Notes: generated from the letters alone by a model not told the origin. 64,000 nucleotides of DNA from Salinarimonas sp052380005 (GCA_052380005.1 JBQTCJ010000009.1), one strand, 5' to 3'. Counted from the first letter of the stretch, positions 26,548 through 35,959 are shown. Program-made: numbers and translations.

Positions 26548-26717
26548 CCCGTCCCTCCGTCTTCCTCTTCATGCGACGCGCCGGGAGAGAACCGCCGCAC
26601 GCCCGCCGCCGCCATGCGTCGCGAGGTCGCGCGCCGGGAGCGTGCGCGGACGAACCGGTGCGCCGCCCGCGGCGTTCATCCCGCTCGCCGAGGCAGCCGG
26701 AGGAGCAGCGAGGGGAC

Positions 26718-28574
26718 ATGGAGCAGGACGTCGCGCTCGCCGTGGTCGTTCTGGTGGCCGGGGGCGTGGCGGCGCAATGGCTCGCCTTCCGCTTCGCGCT
26801 GCCGGCGATCGTCATCCTCTTCGCCGCCGGCTTGGCGGTCGGGCCCGGGCTCGGCCTGATCGATCCGTCCGAGGCGATGGGGCACAACCTCCACGCCTTC
26901 GTCGGCCTCGCCGTCGCGCTCATCGTGTTCGAGGGCGGGCTCGCGCTCAACTTCAAGGAGCTGCGCGCGGCGGGGCAGGGGGTCGTGCGCCTCACCGTCT
27001 TCGCCCTGCCGCTGAACTGGCTGTTCGGCGCGCTCGCCGCCCGGCTCATCGGCGGGCTGGACTGGGGGCCCTCGATCCTGTTCGGGGCGATCATGGTGGT
27101 CACCGGCCCCACCGTGATCCTGCCGCTGCTGCGCCAGGCGCGCCTCAAGCGCCGCCCCGCCTCCTTCCTCAAGTGGGAGGCGATCGTCAACGATCCCGTC
27201 GGCGCGATCCTCGCCGCCGCGGTGCTGGAATTGATCCTGCTGCTGCGCTGGGGCGACGACGAGGCGCTGCTCGAGGTCGGGCTGCGGCTCGGCGTCGGGC
27301 TCGCGCTCGGCGTCGCGCTCGGCGTCGGCGCGGCCTTCCTGGTGCGCCGCCTCTTCGTGGCGGACCTGACGCCGGAGATCCTCAAGACGCCGATCCTGCT
27401 CGCGCTGGCGCTGAGCGTCTACGCCATCGCGAACATCGCCATCAGCGAGGCGGGCCTCGTGGCGGCGACCGTGTTCGGGGTCACGCTCGCCAACATCGAC
27501 GTGCCGGGACTCTCCGAGCTCAAGCGCTTCAAGGAGGGGCTCGTCGTCCTCATCGTCTCGACGCTGTTCATCGTGCTCGTCGCCGATCTCGACACCGACG
27601 TCCTCGGCGCGCTGTCCTGGCCGATCTTCCTGCTGACGCTCGCGATGCTGCTCGTCGTGCGCCCCATCGCCACGGTCCTCGCCACTCTGGGCAGCGACCT
27701 CGACTGGCGCGAGCGGGTGCTCGTCGGCGCCATCGCCCCGCGCGGCATCGTCGCCGCCGCGGTCGCCGGCCTCGCCGGCCTGCGGCTGGCGGAGGTGGGC
27801 TACGTCGAGGCCGCGGTGATCGAGCCGATGGTCTTCGCCGTGATCGCCACCACGGTCGTGATCCACGGCTTCGCGCTGCCGCCGCTCGCCCGGGCGCTGG
27901 GCCTCTCCACCGGCGACGAGCCGGCGGTCGCCATGATCGGTGCCTCGCCCTGGGCGGTCGACCTGGCGCGGGCGCTGAAGCAGGCGGGCGTGCGCGTCGT
28001 CCTCCTCGACACGTTCAGCGGCGCCACCCGGCGCGCACGGCGCGCGGGGCTCTCCGCCATCACGACGCAGATCCTCTCGGAGGAGGCGGAGGAGCGCCTG
28101 GCCGAGAGCCCGATCGACTACGCCCTCGTCGCCACCAGGGACGACGTCTACAACGCGCTCGTCTGCGCCCGGCTCGGCCCGGACCTCGGTCGCGAGCGCG
28201 TCTTCCAGCTCCCCGCGGCGGGAACGCTCGACCTCGCCCACGAGCTCGACCGGGACTGGCGTGGCAAGCTCTTCGGGCGCATGCCGTTCGCCGAGTACGA
28301 GCGGCGCTGGGAGGAGGGCTGGCGCTTCGCCGCGGAGCCGGCCGCGCGCGCGATGGCGCCGGACACGGACGAGGCCGGGCTCGTGTGGGTGCGGGGCGGG
28401 CGCGTGCTGTTCGAGAGCCGCGAGGAGAAGGACGGCTCCGGGCTCGAGGACGGCATCGCGGTGGTGTTCCTGCCGCCGGCGACCGTGACGCGCGCAGAGG
28501 ACGCCGGGGCCGAGCCCGTGGGCACGACCGAGCCGCTCAACGCCGCGCGATCGCGTGGAAGAACGTCCCGCTGA
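26718..28574 (+). CDS. Cation:proton antiporter (CPA1) with cytosolic regulatory domain
   Basis: A 618-residue transporter. About 12 helices cover residues 1-400, with the acidic ion-binding region WEAIVNDPVGAIL near residue 158 (the ND motif of Na+/H+ antiporters) and VTGPTVILPLLRQ near residue 133. Residues 410-530 form a Rossmann-like soluble domain (VAMIGASPWAVDLARALK), resembling a TrkA-N/NAD sensor, followed by a C-terminal domain. It would expel Na+ or K+ for pH and salt balance. The last 38 bases overlap tail-to-tail with the cobalamin gene at 28537. Confidence 0.9.
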   Translation: MEQDVALAVVVLVAGGVAAQWLAFRFALPAIVILFAAGLAVGPGLGLIDPSEAMGHNLHAFVGLAVALIVFEGGLALNFKELRAAGQGVVRLTVFALPLNWLFGALAARLIGGLDWGPSILFGAIMVVTGPTVILPLLRQARLKRRPASFLKWEAIVNDPVGAILAAAVLELILLLRWGDDEALLEVGLRLGVGLALGVALGVGAAFLVRRLFVADLTPEILKTPILLALALSVYAIANIAISEAGLVAATVFGVTLANIDVPGLSELKRFKEGLVVLIVSTLFIVLVADLDTDVLGALSWPIFLLTLAMLLVVRPIATVLATLGSDLDWRERVLVGAIAPRGIVAAAVAGLAGLRLAEVGYVEAAVIEPMVFAVIATTVVIHGFALPPLARALGLSTGDEPAVAMIGASPWAVDLARALKQAGVRVVLLDTFSGATRRARRAGLSAITTQILSEEAEERLAESPIDYALVATRDDVYNALVCARLGPDLGRERVFQLPAAGTLDLAHELDRDWRGKLFGRMPFAEYERRWEEGWRFAAEPAARAMAPDTDEAGLVWVRGGRVLFESREEKDGSGLEDGIAVVFLPPATVTRAEDAGAEPVGTTEPLNAARSRGRTSR

Positions 28575-29868
28575 CGGTGCCCACCCGGTGCCCCGCGGCG
28601 CCGAGATCGCCGCCCTCGGCGTCCACCATGTCCGCGAACGCGACCTCGCGCGCCTCCTCGCGCGCGACGATCGAGGCGTAGTGGAACTCGTGGCCGACGA
28701 GGCGCGTGCCGGCGGCGCCGAGGAGGCCGTCTTCCAGCAGCGTCGCGAGGCGGTAGCCGAGGTTGAACCTGCGCCTGGCGAAGCTCGTCTCGACGGGCAG
28801 GAGGCCGAGCATCTCGTGGGCGACGCCGTCCGCGTCGGTCAGCGCGCGGCCGAGCGTCATGTAGCCCCCGCACTCGCCGTGGACCGGCTTCGTCCGCGCG
28901 AAGGCCCGCACCCCGGCGCGGAAGCGCGACGCCGCGGAAAGGCGGCCGGCGTGGAGCTCCGGATAGCCGCCGGGCAGCCAGCAGACGTCGCAATCCGCCG
29001 GCGGCGGCTCGTCGGCCAGCGGCGAGAACGGCACGATCTCGGCGCCCGCCGCCCGCCAGGCCGCGAGATGGTGCGGGTAGACGAAGGAGAAGGCGTCGTC
29101 GCGCGCCAGAGCGATGCGCTGCCCGGGCGGGGGGATCGCGGCGGCGTCGGCGGCCTCCGCGAGTCCGCGGGTCGGGGCGGCGGCGGCCAACACCGCGTCG
29201 AGGTCGACGCTCGCCGCCACCGTGTCGGCGAGCGTGTCGAGCCGCGCCGCGAGGTCGGCGGTCTCGTGCGCCTGGACGAGGCCGAGATGGCGCTCCGGCA
29301 GGGCGAGCTCCCTGTCGCGGGCGAGCGCGCCGAGCACCGGCATGCCGATGCGCGCGAGCCCGTCCTCGACGAGCCGGCGGTGCCGCGGGCTCGCGACCTG
29401 GTTGAGAACGACGCCGGCGATCGCGATGCGCGAATCGAGCCGCGCGCAGCCGAGCGCAACCGCCGCGGCGGACTGGGCATGGCCCGAGACGTCGAGCACG
29501 AGCAGGACCGGCCAGCCGAAGAGCGCGGCGAGGTCCGCGCTCGCGCCGGTGCGGCCCGTCTCCCCGCGCACACCGTCGAACAGGCCCATCGAGCCCTCGG
29601 CGATCACGATCTGCGTGCCCGCGAGCGCCCGCGCGGCGATCGTCGTCATCGTGGCGTCGGCCATGGCGAACGAGTCGAGGTTGACGCTCGGCGCGCCCGT
29701 CGCGGCGGCGTGGAAGGCGGGGTCGATGTAGTCCGGCCCGTTCTTGACGCCGCGCACGGCGAGCCCGCGGCGCGCCAGCGCGCGCTGCAGGCCGAGAGTG
29801 ACGGTCGTCTTGCCCGAGCCCGAGCGCGGGGCGGCGACGAGAAGGCCCCGGGGCGCTCGCGCCGTCAT
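28537..29868 (-). CDS. cobB: Cobyrinate a,c-diamide synthase
   Basis: A 443-residue amidotransferase that uses glutamine and ATP to amidate the a and c side chains of (hydrogeno)byrinate. The N-terminal synthetase domain has the P-loop AAPRSGSGKTTVT at residues 12-24. The C-terminal triad-type glutaminase domain has the nucleophile Cys in VHGECGGYMTLG near residue 348. It overlaps cobA by four bases and is the downstream member of a two-gene unit. In naming schemes it is cobB (aerobic) or cbiA. Confidence 0.93.
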   Translation of the reverse strand: MTARAPRGLLVAAPRSGSGKTTVTLGLQRALARRGLAVRGVKNGPDYIDPAFHAAATGAPSVNLDSFAMADATMTTIAARALAGTQIVIAEGSMGLFDGVRGETGRTGASADLAALFGWPVLLVLDVSGHAQSAAAVALGCARLDSRIAIAGVVLNQVASPRHRRLVEDGLARIGMPVLGALARDRELALPERHLGLVQAHETADLAARLDTLADTVAASVDLDAVLAAAAPTRGLAEAADAAAIPPPGQRIALARDDAFSFVYPHHLAAWRAAGAEIVPFSPLADEPPPADCDVCWLPGGYPELHAGRLSAASRFRAGVRAFARTKPVHGECGGYMTLGRALTDADGVAHEMLGLLPVETSFARRRFNLGYRLATLLEDGLLGAAGTRLVGHEFHYASIVAREEAREVAFADMVDAEGGDLGAAGHRVGTVSGTFFHAIARR

Positions 29869-30662
29869 CCGCCGACCGCCGCGCGGAAGTCCTCGAGATG
29901 CGCCGCGATCGCCTGCCGGAAGGCCGCGATCGCGCCGATGGCGACGATGGCCGGCGAGGCGACGGCGCCCGCTTCCGCGAGGGACGGCAGCTCCGCGAGC
30001 GGAGCCTCGAGCAGCGTCTCGCGCGCGGTCGTCGCGCCGTGGACGACGAGGCTCGGCGTCGCCGGCGAGAGCCCGCCGCGTATCAGCGCGCGCGCGATGG
30101 GCGAGAGGTTGGCCACCGCCATGTAGAGCACGATCGGCACGCCGGCGCGGGCGAGGGCGGCCCAATCGACGCTCTCGTCGTCCTCCGCGCAATGACCGGT
30201 CGCGAGGATCACGGCGTGGTTCGTGTCGCGCGTCGTCGCGGGCACGCCGTGCTGGGCGAGCGCCGCGAGGCCCGACGAGACGCCCGGCACGATCCGAAAC
30301 GCGATGCCTGCCTGCGCCAGCGCGAGCGCCTCCTCGCCCCCGCGCCCGAACACGAACGGGTCGCCGCCCTTGAGCCGCAGCACCCGCTTGCCGGACCGGG
30401 CGAGCGCGATCAGCCGATCGCAGATCGCGTCCTGGCGCGCCGAGGGCTTGCCGCCGCGCTTGCCGGCGTATTCCAGCACCGCGCCCTCGCGGGCGAGGCC
30501 GAGCACGCCCTCGCCGATCAGCGCGTCGTGGACGACGACGTCGGCCTGGGCGAGGGCGTTGAGCGCGTGCACGGTGAGCAGTCCCGGGTCGCCGGGGCCG
30601 GCGCCCACGAGCCAGACGGTACCGGGCGAGAAGACGGGGGTGAGGCGCGAGAGGTCTGTCAT
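29865..30662 (-). CDS. cobA: Uroporphyrinogen-III C-methyltransferase
   Basis: A 265-residue SAM-dependent methyltransferase that makes precorrin-2, the entry step to cobalamin and siroheme. The SAM-site segment LVGAGPGDPGLLTVHALNAL lies near residue 17, and GGDPFVFGRGGEE near residue 90 is typical of SUMT. I chose ATG 30662 because an in-frame extension to 30749 adds 29 residues unlike the family. There is no fused siroheme synthase domain. It diverges from cbiD with a 74-base gap that must hold both promoters. Confidence 0.93.
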   Translation of the reverse strand: MTDLSRLTPVFSPGTVWLVGAGPGDPGLLTVHALNALAQADVVVHDALIGEGVLGLAREGAVLEYAGKRGGKPSARQDAICDRLIALARSGKRVLRLKGGDPFVFGRGGEEALALAQAGIAFRIVPGVSSGLAALAQHGVPATTRDTNHAVILATGHCAEDDESVDWAALARAGVPIVLYMAVANLSPIARALIRGGLSPATPSLVVHGATTARETLLEAPLAELPSLAEAGAVASPAIVAIGAIAAFRQAIAAHLEDFRAAVGG

Positions 30663-30736
30663 GCGGGCCTCCGGACCGGCTGCGTGCGCTGATTTCGGCG
30701 GTGAAGTCCCGCCTTGCTTCGTGTACAGGACCGCGC

Positions 30737-31921
30737 ATGAGCGATCCATCCCGCGACAGCGGCGAGACGGCTGCGCAGAGCCCTTCCGATCCCGACGCCG
30801 CCCTCGGCGCGCCGCCCCCGGGGCCGCTGCGGCGCGGCTGGACGACGGGGACCTGCGCGACGGCGGCGGCGAAGGCCGCCTTCGTCGCTCTGCGCACGGG
30901 GGCGTTTCCCGATCCGGTGGAGATCGTGCTCCCGCAGGGCGTGCGCGTCGCCTTCGCGCTCGCGCGTCACGAGTCGGGGGAGGGGGGCGCGGTCGCGGGG
31001 GTGATCAAGGACGCCGGCGACGATCCCGACGTCACCCACGGCGTCGAGGTGCGCGTCACGGTACGCCCGGGCCCGCCGGGCAGCGGCGTCGTGTTCCGCG
31101 CCGGCGAGGGCGTGGGCACCGTGACCCGCGCCGGCCTGCCGATCCCGCCGGGCGAGCCGGCGATCAACCCGATGCCCCGGCAGATGATCCGCGCCAACCT
31201 CGCCGAGGCCGCCGCCGCGCTGGGCGAGGATCCGACGGGGGAGGGGTCGCCCGACGTCGACGTCGAGATCGCCATTCCCGGCGGGGAGGCGATCGCGCTG
31301 AAGACGCTCAACCCGCGGCTCGGCGTGCTCGGCGGGCTCTCGGTGCTCGGCACGACGGGCATCGTCGTGCCCTATTCCTGCGCGGCTTGGATCCACTCGA
31401 TCCACCGCGGCATCGACGTCGCCCGCGCGGGCGGCCTCGTCCACGTCGCGGGCGCGACGGGGTCGACCTCGGAGGAGGCGGTGAAGCGACTGCACGGGCT
31501 TCCCGATCAGGCGCTCATCGACATGGGCGACTTCGCCGGCGGCATGCTGAAGTACCTGCGCAAGAACCCCGTGCCGCGGGTGACGATCGCCGGCGGCGTC
31601 GCCAAGCTCGCGAAGCTCGGCCAGGGCATGCTCGACCTGCATTCCCGCGCGGGGCCGGTGGACATGGCGTGGCTCGCCGAGCGCCTGGCGGAGGCCGGCG
31701 CGCCCGCCGAGGTTGTGACGCGAGCACGTGAGGCCAATACCGCCCTCGAGGTCCTGCGCCTCGCGCGGGGGCTCGGCCTGCCGCTCGGCGACGTCGTCGC
31801 GGCGCACGCCTGGAAGACCGCCGCCAAGGCCCTGCGCGGCGCGCCGATCGCGCTGGAGGTCGTGGTCTTCGACCGCGACGGAGCGCTCGTGGGACGCATG
31901 CCGTTCCACCCGGTCGTCTAG
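30737..31921 (+). CDS. cbiD: Cobalt-precorrin-5B C1-methyltransferase (CbiD-type)
   Basis: A 394-residue protein of the CbiD family, which methylates C1 and is normally part of the anaerobic pathway. The signature GWTTGTCATAAAKAA is near residue 35, GAGVGTVTRAGLPIPPGEPAINP-type wording near 125, and GDFAGGMLKYLRK near 264. I use ATG 30737 (AGGA upstream) rather than the GTG at 30701. Here it coexists with cobG and replaces the aerobic cobF, which is not in the window. It is alone on this strand, converging on cobM across a palindromic repeat. Confidence 0.9.
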   Translation: MSDPSRDSGETAAQSPSDPDAALGAPPPGPLRRGWTTGTCATAAAKAAFVALRTGAFPDPVEIVLPQGVRVAFALARHESGEGGAVAGVIKDAGDDPDVTHGVEVRVTVRPGPPGSGVVFRAGEGVGTVTRAGLPIPPGEPAINPMPRQMIRANLAEAAAALGEDPTGEGSPDVDVEIAIPGGEAIALKTLNPRLGVLGGLSVLGTTGIVVPYSCAAWIHSIHRGIDVARAGGLVHVAGATGSTSEEAVKRLHGLPDQALIDMGDFAGGMLKYLRKNPVPRVTIAGGVAKLAKLGQGMLDLHSRAGPVDMAWLAERLAEAGAPAEVVTRAREANTALEVLRLARGLGLPLGDVVAAHAWKTAAKALRGAPIALEVVVFDRDGALVGRMPFHPVV

Positions 31922-31934
31922 GGCACGCGCCACC

Positions 31935-32056
31935 TTCCCGCAGGGGAGGACGGAGGCCGCAGGCCCGAGGGTGGGGCGGGCGGCGATGCCGCTCGCCGGG
32001 ACGGTCGAACGGCCCCACCGCCCGCGCTTCGCGCGGACTCCTCCCCTGCGGGGAGG
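31935..32056. repeat. Palindromic intergenic element between cbiD and cobM
   Basis: TCCCGCAGGGGAGGA near 31936-31950 recurs inverted near 32039-32054, and inner GGTGGGGC and GCCCCACC also pair. The whole region between the two convergent genes can therefore fold into one long hairpin. It looks like an extragenic palindromic repeat and may also stop transcription from both sides. Confidence 0.6.
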
Positions 32057-32082
32057 ACGCGGAGTCGGGCGTGGCATCGAGG

Positions 32083-32853
32083 TCACGCTCCGCCCTCCCA
32101 TCCCGGCCTGAACCGCCGGTCGTAATCCGCCGCGTACAGCCGCGAGCGGGCCTCGCCCGCGCCCGCCAGCGCCGGACCGACGAGGATCAGCGCGGTGCGC
32201 TCCAGCTTCGCCGCGCGCACCGCCGCGGCCAGCTCCGCGAGGGGCGCGCGGATCACGCGCTCGTCGGGCCAGGAGGCGCGCCAGACGACGGCCGCCGGGC
32301 AGTCCGGCCCGTAGGCGGGGAGGAGGTCGTCGACCACGTCCTCGATCACGTGAATCGAGAGGTGGATCGCGAGGGTCGCCCGCGACTGCGCGAAGGTCGC
32401 GAGCCGCTCGGTCTCGGGCATCCGCGACGCGCGGCCGGGCGTGCGGGTGAGCACGACGGACTGTGCCACCTCCGGCACCGTCAGCTCGCGCCCGAGCGCA
32501 GCGGCGGCGGCGGCGAAGGCGGGGACGCCGGGGGTCACCGTCCAGGGGATGCCGCGGGCGTCCAGCGCCGCGATCTGCTCACCCATGGCGGACCACACCG
32601 ACAGATCGCCGGAATGCAGCCGCGCCACGTCCCGTCCCGCCGCATGGGCCCCCTCGATCTCGGCGAGAATGGCGTCGAGGTCGAGGGGCGCGGTGTCGAC
32701 GATGCGCGCGCCCGGCGGGCACCAGGCCAGGATTTCCGGCGGGACGATCGAGCCGGCGAAAAGGCAGACGGGGCAGCGCTCGACGAGGGCGCGCCCGCGC
32801 ACGGTGATGAGGTCCGCCGCGCCGGGGCCGGCGCCGATGAAATGCACGGTCAC
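32083..32853 (-). CDS. cobM: Precorrin-4 C11-methyltransferase
   Basis: A 256-residue SAM-dependent tetrapyrrole methylase. The N-terminal VHFIGAGPGAADLITVRG at residues 3-20 is the SAM-binding start, and the central RLHSGDLSVWSAMGEQ (near residue 78) matches CobM/CbiF. It adds the C11 methyl group to precorrin-4. The ATG overlaps the cobE stop as ATGA, making cobL-cobE-cobM a coupled unit. Confidence 0.93.
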   Translation of the reverse strand: MTVHFIGAGPGAADLITVRGRALVERCPVCLFAGSIVPPEILAWCPPGARIVDTAPLDLDAILAEIEGAHAAGRDVARLHSGDLSVWSAMGEQIAALDARGIPWTVTPGVPAFAAAAAALGRELTVPEVAQSVVLTRTPGRASRMPETERLATFAQSRATLAIHLSIHVIEDVVDDLLPAYGPDCPAAVVWRASWPDERVIRAPLAELAAAVRAAKLERTALILVGPALAGAGEARSRLYAADYDRRFRPGWEGGA

Positions 32854-33230
32854 GGCTCGTCCTCCCGGGAGCGCGCCAGCGCGCAGGTGACCCGCGCGCC
32901 GGCAATGCGCGCGAGGAGCAGCGTCGCGCCCGCGCCGGCGGCGGCGAGCGCCGCCGCCTCGGCCACGGAGCCGACGTCGTGCGCCGCCTGCGCGCGGGTG
33001 GAGCAGGAGACGACCCCGCCGGACGCGCTGCGCAGGACCTCGGGCGGGACGGACTCGATGGAGAGCCCGAGCAGCGCCGCCGCCTCCCCGAAGGCGGGGA
33101 GCGCCACCCGCGCCTGCGCCGTCGCGAGTCGGTCGGCGCGTGTCCCGGCGCGCGCCAGCGCCTCGCGCACCAGATCCGCGATCTCGGCCGCGCTCGCCGC
33201 GGAGGAGAAGCCCACGCCCGCCACGATCAC
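32850..33230 (-). CDS. cobE: CobE/CbiG C-terminal-like cobalamin biosynthesis protein
   Basis: A 126-residue protein matching the C-terminal domain of CbiG, known as CobE in aerobic-pathway organisms. It starts at GTG 33230, where GTGA overlaps the cobL stop; there is no in-frame ATG that would keep the start VAGVGFSSAASAAEI. The segment LSIESVPPEVLRSASGGVVSCSTRAQ is typical. Its precise role in the aerobic pathway is not settled. It is coupled on both sides to cobL and cobM. Confidence 0.85.
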   Translation of the reverse strand: MIVAGVGFSSAASAAEIADLVREALARAGTRADRLATAQARVALPAFGEAAALLGLSIESVPPEVLRSASGGVVSCSTRAQAAHDVGSVAEAAALAAAGAGATLLLARIAGARVTCALARSREDEP

Positions 33231-34450
33231 GGCTTCACCCCGATCCACTGCGTCACCGGCATCGCCGCCCGCCAGCCGTGCATGCCGCCGACGGGCTCGA
33301 GCCGCGAGACGGCGAGGCGGCGCATGGTCCCGCCGTGCTGCGCGTGCAGCGCGGCGAGCCGCGCCTCGGTCTCGAGCGTCACCGCGTTGATCACGAGCCG
33401 CCCGCCTGCGGGGAGGGCCGCCCAGGCGGCCTCGACCACGCCCGCAACGGTCGCGCCGCCGCCGATGAAGACCGCATCCGGCGCCGGCAGGCCGGCGAGG
33501 GCGTCGGGCGCGCGGCCGGCGACGATGCGCAGGTCGGGCGCACCCAGCCGCGCGGCGTTTCCGGCGATCCGCTCCACCCGGTCCGCCCGCGCCTCGATGG
33601 CGACGGCGCGGTTCGTCGGGTGCGAGAGCATCCATTCGATGCCGATCGAGCCCGAGCCGGCGCCGATGTCCCACAGGAGCCCGCCCGCGCGGGGGGCGAG
33701 GGCGGAGAGGGTGATCGCGCGAATCTCCGCCTTGGTCAGCTGGCCGTCGCTCTCGTACCAATCGTCGTCGCGCCCTGGGACGAGCGGGACTATCCGCGCG
33801 TCCGGCCCCGCCGTGACGGTGATCGCGACCGTGTTGAGCGGGTCGATCGCCTCCAGCCCGAAGCCCTCCGCGCGCGCCCGGCGCACACGCTCGCGCGGCC
33901 CGCCCATCGCCTCCAGAACGACGACCTCCGAGCCGCCCATGGCGCGCTCCACGAGGAGCGCCGCGAGCCGCACGGGGGTGGTCTCGTCCCACGACAGAGC
34001 GAGCACCCGCGCGCCGGGCTGGAGGTGCGGCACGATCCGCTCGAAGCTCCTGCCGTGCAGGCTCACGCAGGCGACCTCCGGCAGCGACCAGCCGAGCCGC
34101 GCCGCCGCGAGGGAGAAGGCCGAGGCTTGCGGATAGGCCGCGATTTCCGCGGCCGGGATGCGGCGCGCCAGCTCGGCGCCGACGCCGTAGTGGAACGGGT
34201 CGCCGGTGGCGAGCACGCAGGTCGGCCGGCCGCGGCGGGCCTCGATGGCGGCGTAGCCGTCCGCGATCGGGCTCGGCCACGTCAGCGTCTCGGCGCGGAG
34301 CGGCGCCGCGAGCGCGAGATGGCGCGCGCCGCCCACTACGAGCCCGGCCGCGTCGAGCGCCGCGGCGGCGGCGGGGGAGAGGCCGGCGCGCCCGTCCTCG
34401 CCGATGCCGACGATGGACAGCCAGCGCGCGTCAGATGATATGTCGGGCAT
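33227..34450 (-). CDS. cobL: Precorrin-6Y C5,15-methyltransferase (decarboxylating)
   Basis: A 407-residue bifunctional enzyme. The N-terminal CbiE-like domain (SIVGIGEDGRAGLSPAA, residues 12-28) methylates C5, and the C-terminal CbiT-like domain (WDIGAGSGSIGIEWM near residue 262) methylates C15 and decarboxylates. A very good ribosome-binding site (GGAGG, about eight bases upstream) supports ATG 34450. That same DNA encodes the first codons of cobK on the other strand, so the two genes overlap at their starts. Confidence 0.93.
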   Translation of the reverse strand: MPDISSDARWLSIVGIGEDGRAGLSPAAAAALDAAGLVVGGARHLALAAPLRAETLTWPSPIADGYAAIEARRGRPTCVLATGDPFHYGVGAELARRIPAAEIAAYPQASAFSLAAARLGWSLPEVACVSLHGRSFERIVPHLQPGARVLALSWDETTPVRLAALLVERAMGGSEVVVLEAMGGPRERVRRARAEGFGLEAIDPLNTVAITVTAGPDARIVPLVPGRDDDWYESDGQLTKAEIRAITLSALAPRAGGLLWDIGAGSGSIGIEWMLSHPTNRAVAIEARADRVERIAGNAARLGAPDLRIVAGRAPDALAGLPAPDAVFIGGGATVAGVVEAAWAALPAGGRLVINAVTLETEARLAALHAQHGGTMRRLAVSRLEPVGGMHGWRAAMPVTQWIGVKP

Positions 34451-35198
34451 GACGATCCTCCTCCTCGGCGGCACCACGGAAGCGACCGCGCTCGCGCATC
34501 TCCTCGCCGCGCGCCCGGACCTGTCCGCGATCCTCTCCCTCGCCGGCCGCACCAGCGCGCCCCGCGCCATGCCGATCGCGACGCGCATCGGCGGCTTCGG
34601 CGGCGTCGAGGGGCTCGTCGCCCACCTGCGGCGAGAGAGGATCCGCGCCGTGGTCGACGCGACGCATCCCTTCGCGGCGCGGATGTCCCGCAACGCGGCG
34701 CAGGCCTGCCGCATCGCCGGCGTGCCGCTCCTCGCCCTCGTGCGACCGGAATGGGCGCCCGGCCCCGGCGATCGCTGGACGATCGTACCGGACATGGCGG
34801 GTGCCGTCGCGGCGCTCGGCGAGGCGCCGAAGCGCGTGTTCCTCACGGTGGGGCGGCTCGAGCTCGCGGCCTTCGAGGCCGCGCCGCAGCACGCCTATCT
34901 CGTGCGCACCATCGATCCCGTGGGCGCGGTCGCGCTGCCGAGCCTCGTCGAGATCCGCGATCGCCCGCCCTTCGACGAGGCGGCGGAGCGGGCGCTGATG
35001 CTGGCCGAGCGCATCGACGTGCTCGTCACCAAGAATTCCGGCGCCGCCGCGACCCGCCCGAAGCTCGATGCCGCGCGCGCGCTCGGCCTGCCGGTGGTCG
35101 TCGTCGCGCGCCCGCCGCGCCCGGAGGGAGTCGAGACAATCGCCGCCCCGGAGGATGCGCTCGCGTGGCTGGAACGCGTTCATGTGCCCGCTCCGTAG
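34449..35198 (+). CDS. cobK: Precorrin-6A reductase
   Basis: A 249-residue NADPH-dependent reductase of the CobK/CbiJ family. The N-terminal TILLLGGTTEATALAHLLA gives the GGT(S/T)E start, and VVDATHPFAARMSRNAAQAC (near residue 65) is the family motif. Start choice is uncertain: ATG 34449, 34440 and 34404 are all in frame and none has a strong ribosome-binding site. It is divergent from cobL with overlapping start codons, and its last 19 bases overlap the end of cobJ. Confidence 0.92.
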   Translation: MTILLLGGTTEATALAHLLAARPDLSAILSLAGRTSAPRAMPIATRIGGFGGVEGLVAHLRRERIRAVVDATHPFAARMSRNAAQACRIAGVPLLALVRPEWAPGPGDRWTIVPDMAGAVAALGEAPKRVFLTVGRLELAAFEAAPQHAYLVRTIDPVGAVALPSLVEIRDRPPFDEAAERALMLAERIDVLVTKNSGAAATRPKLDAARALGLPVVVVARPPRPEGVETIAAPEDALAWLERVHVPAP

Positions 35199-35959
35199 CT
35201 GCGCGGCGTCAGCACCCAGGGTGGAGCATCGCCGGGGCGGGGGATCAGCCGGGTCGTCGAGGCGCCGACGATCACCAGCGTCGCCATGTCCGCCTCCTCG
35301 GCGCGGGCCTCGGCGACGGTGCGGATCGTCAGCCGCTCGTCCGGGCGGCCGACGGCGCGGGCCAGCAGGATCAGGTGCTCGGGCGCGCGCACCTCCCGCA
35401 CGATCTCGAAGGCGCGGCCGAGTTGCCAGGGGCGGGCCTTCGAGATCGGGTTGTAGAGGCAGATCGCGAGATCGGCCTCCAGCGCGAGGCGAAGCCGCTT
35501 CTCCACGACCTCCCAGGGCTTGAGGTTGTCGGAGAGCGACAGCGCGCAGAAATCCCCGCCGAGCGGCGCGCCGAGCCGCGCGGCGGCGGCGAGCATGGCG
35601 GAGATGCCGGGCTCGACGCGGACGTCGAGCGCCCGCCAGGCGGGATCGCCCGCCTCCAGCGCCTCGAACACCGCCGCCGCCATGGCGAAGACGCCGGGAT
35701 CTCCGCCCGACACGACCGCGACGCGCCGACCCTCCGCGGCGAGCGTGAGCGCGTGGCGGGAGCGGTCGATCTCGACGCGGTTGTCTGAGGCGTGCTTCGT
35801 GAGCCCGGGACGGTCGGGCAGGCGGTCGACATAGGGGAAGTAGCCCACGACGTCCGACGCCTCGTCCAGTGCGCGCTGCGCGGCGGGGGTGATCCAGTCC
35901 GGGTCGCCCGGGCCCAGGCCGATGATGGTGAGGCGCCCATGCACGAGAGGATCGGTCAC
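35180..35959 (-). CDS. cobJ: Precorrin-3B C17-methyltransferase
   Basis: A 259-residue SAM-dependent methylase that adds the C17 methyl and contracts the ring. The N-terminal LTIIGLGPGDPDWITPAAQ and the middle VAVVSGGDPGVFAMAAAV (near residue 76) are typical, as is SLSDNLKPWEVVEKRL. The start is GTG 35959, overlapping the cobI stop as GTGA. It is the last gene of the riboswitch-headed run and converges on cobK. Confidence 0.92.
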   Translation of the reverse strand: MTDPLVHGRLTIIGLGPGDPDWITPAAQRALDEASDVVGYFPYVDRLPDRPGLTKHASDNRVEIDRSRHALTLAAEGRRVAVVSGGDPGVFAMAAAVFEALEAGDPAWRALDVRVEPGISAMLAAAARLGAPLGGDFCALSLSDNLKPWEVVEKRLRLALEADLAICLYNPISKARPWQLGRAFEIVREVRAPEHLILLARAVGRPDERLTIRTVAEARAEEADMATLVIVGASTTRLIPRPGDAPPWVLTPRSYGAGT

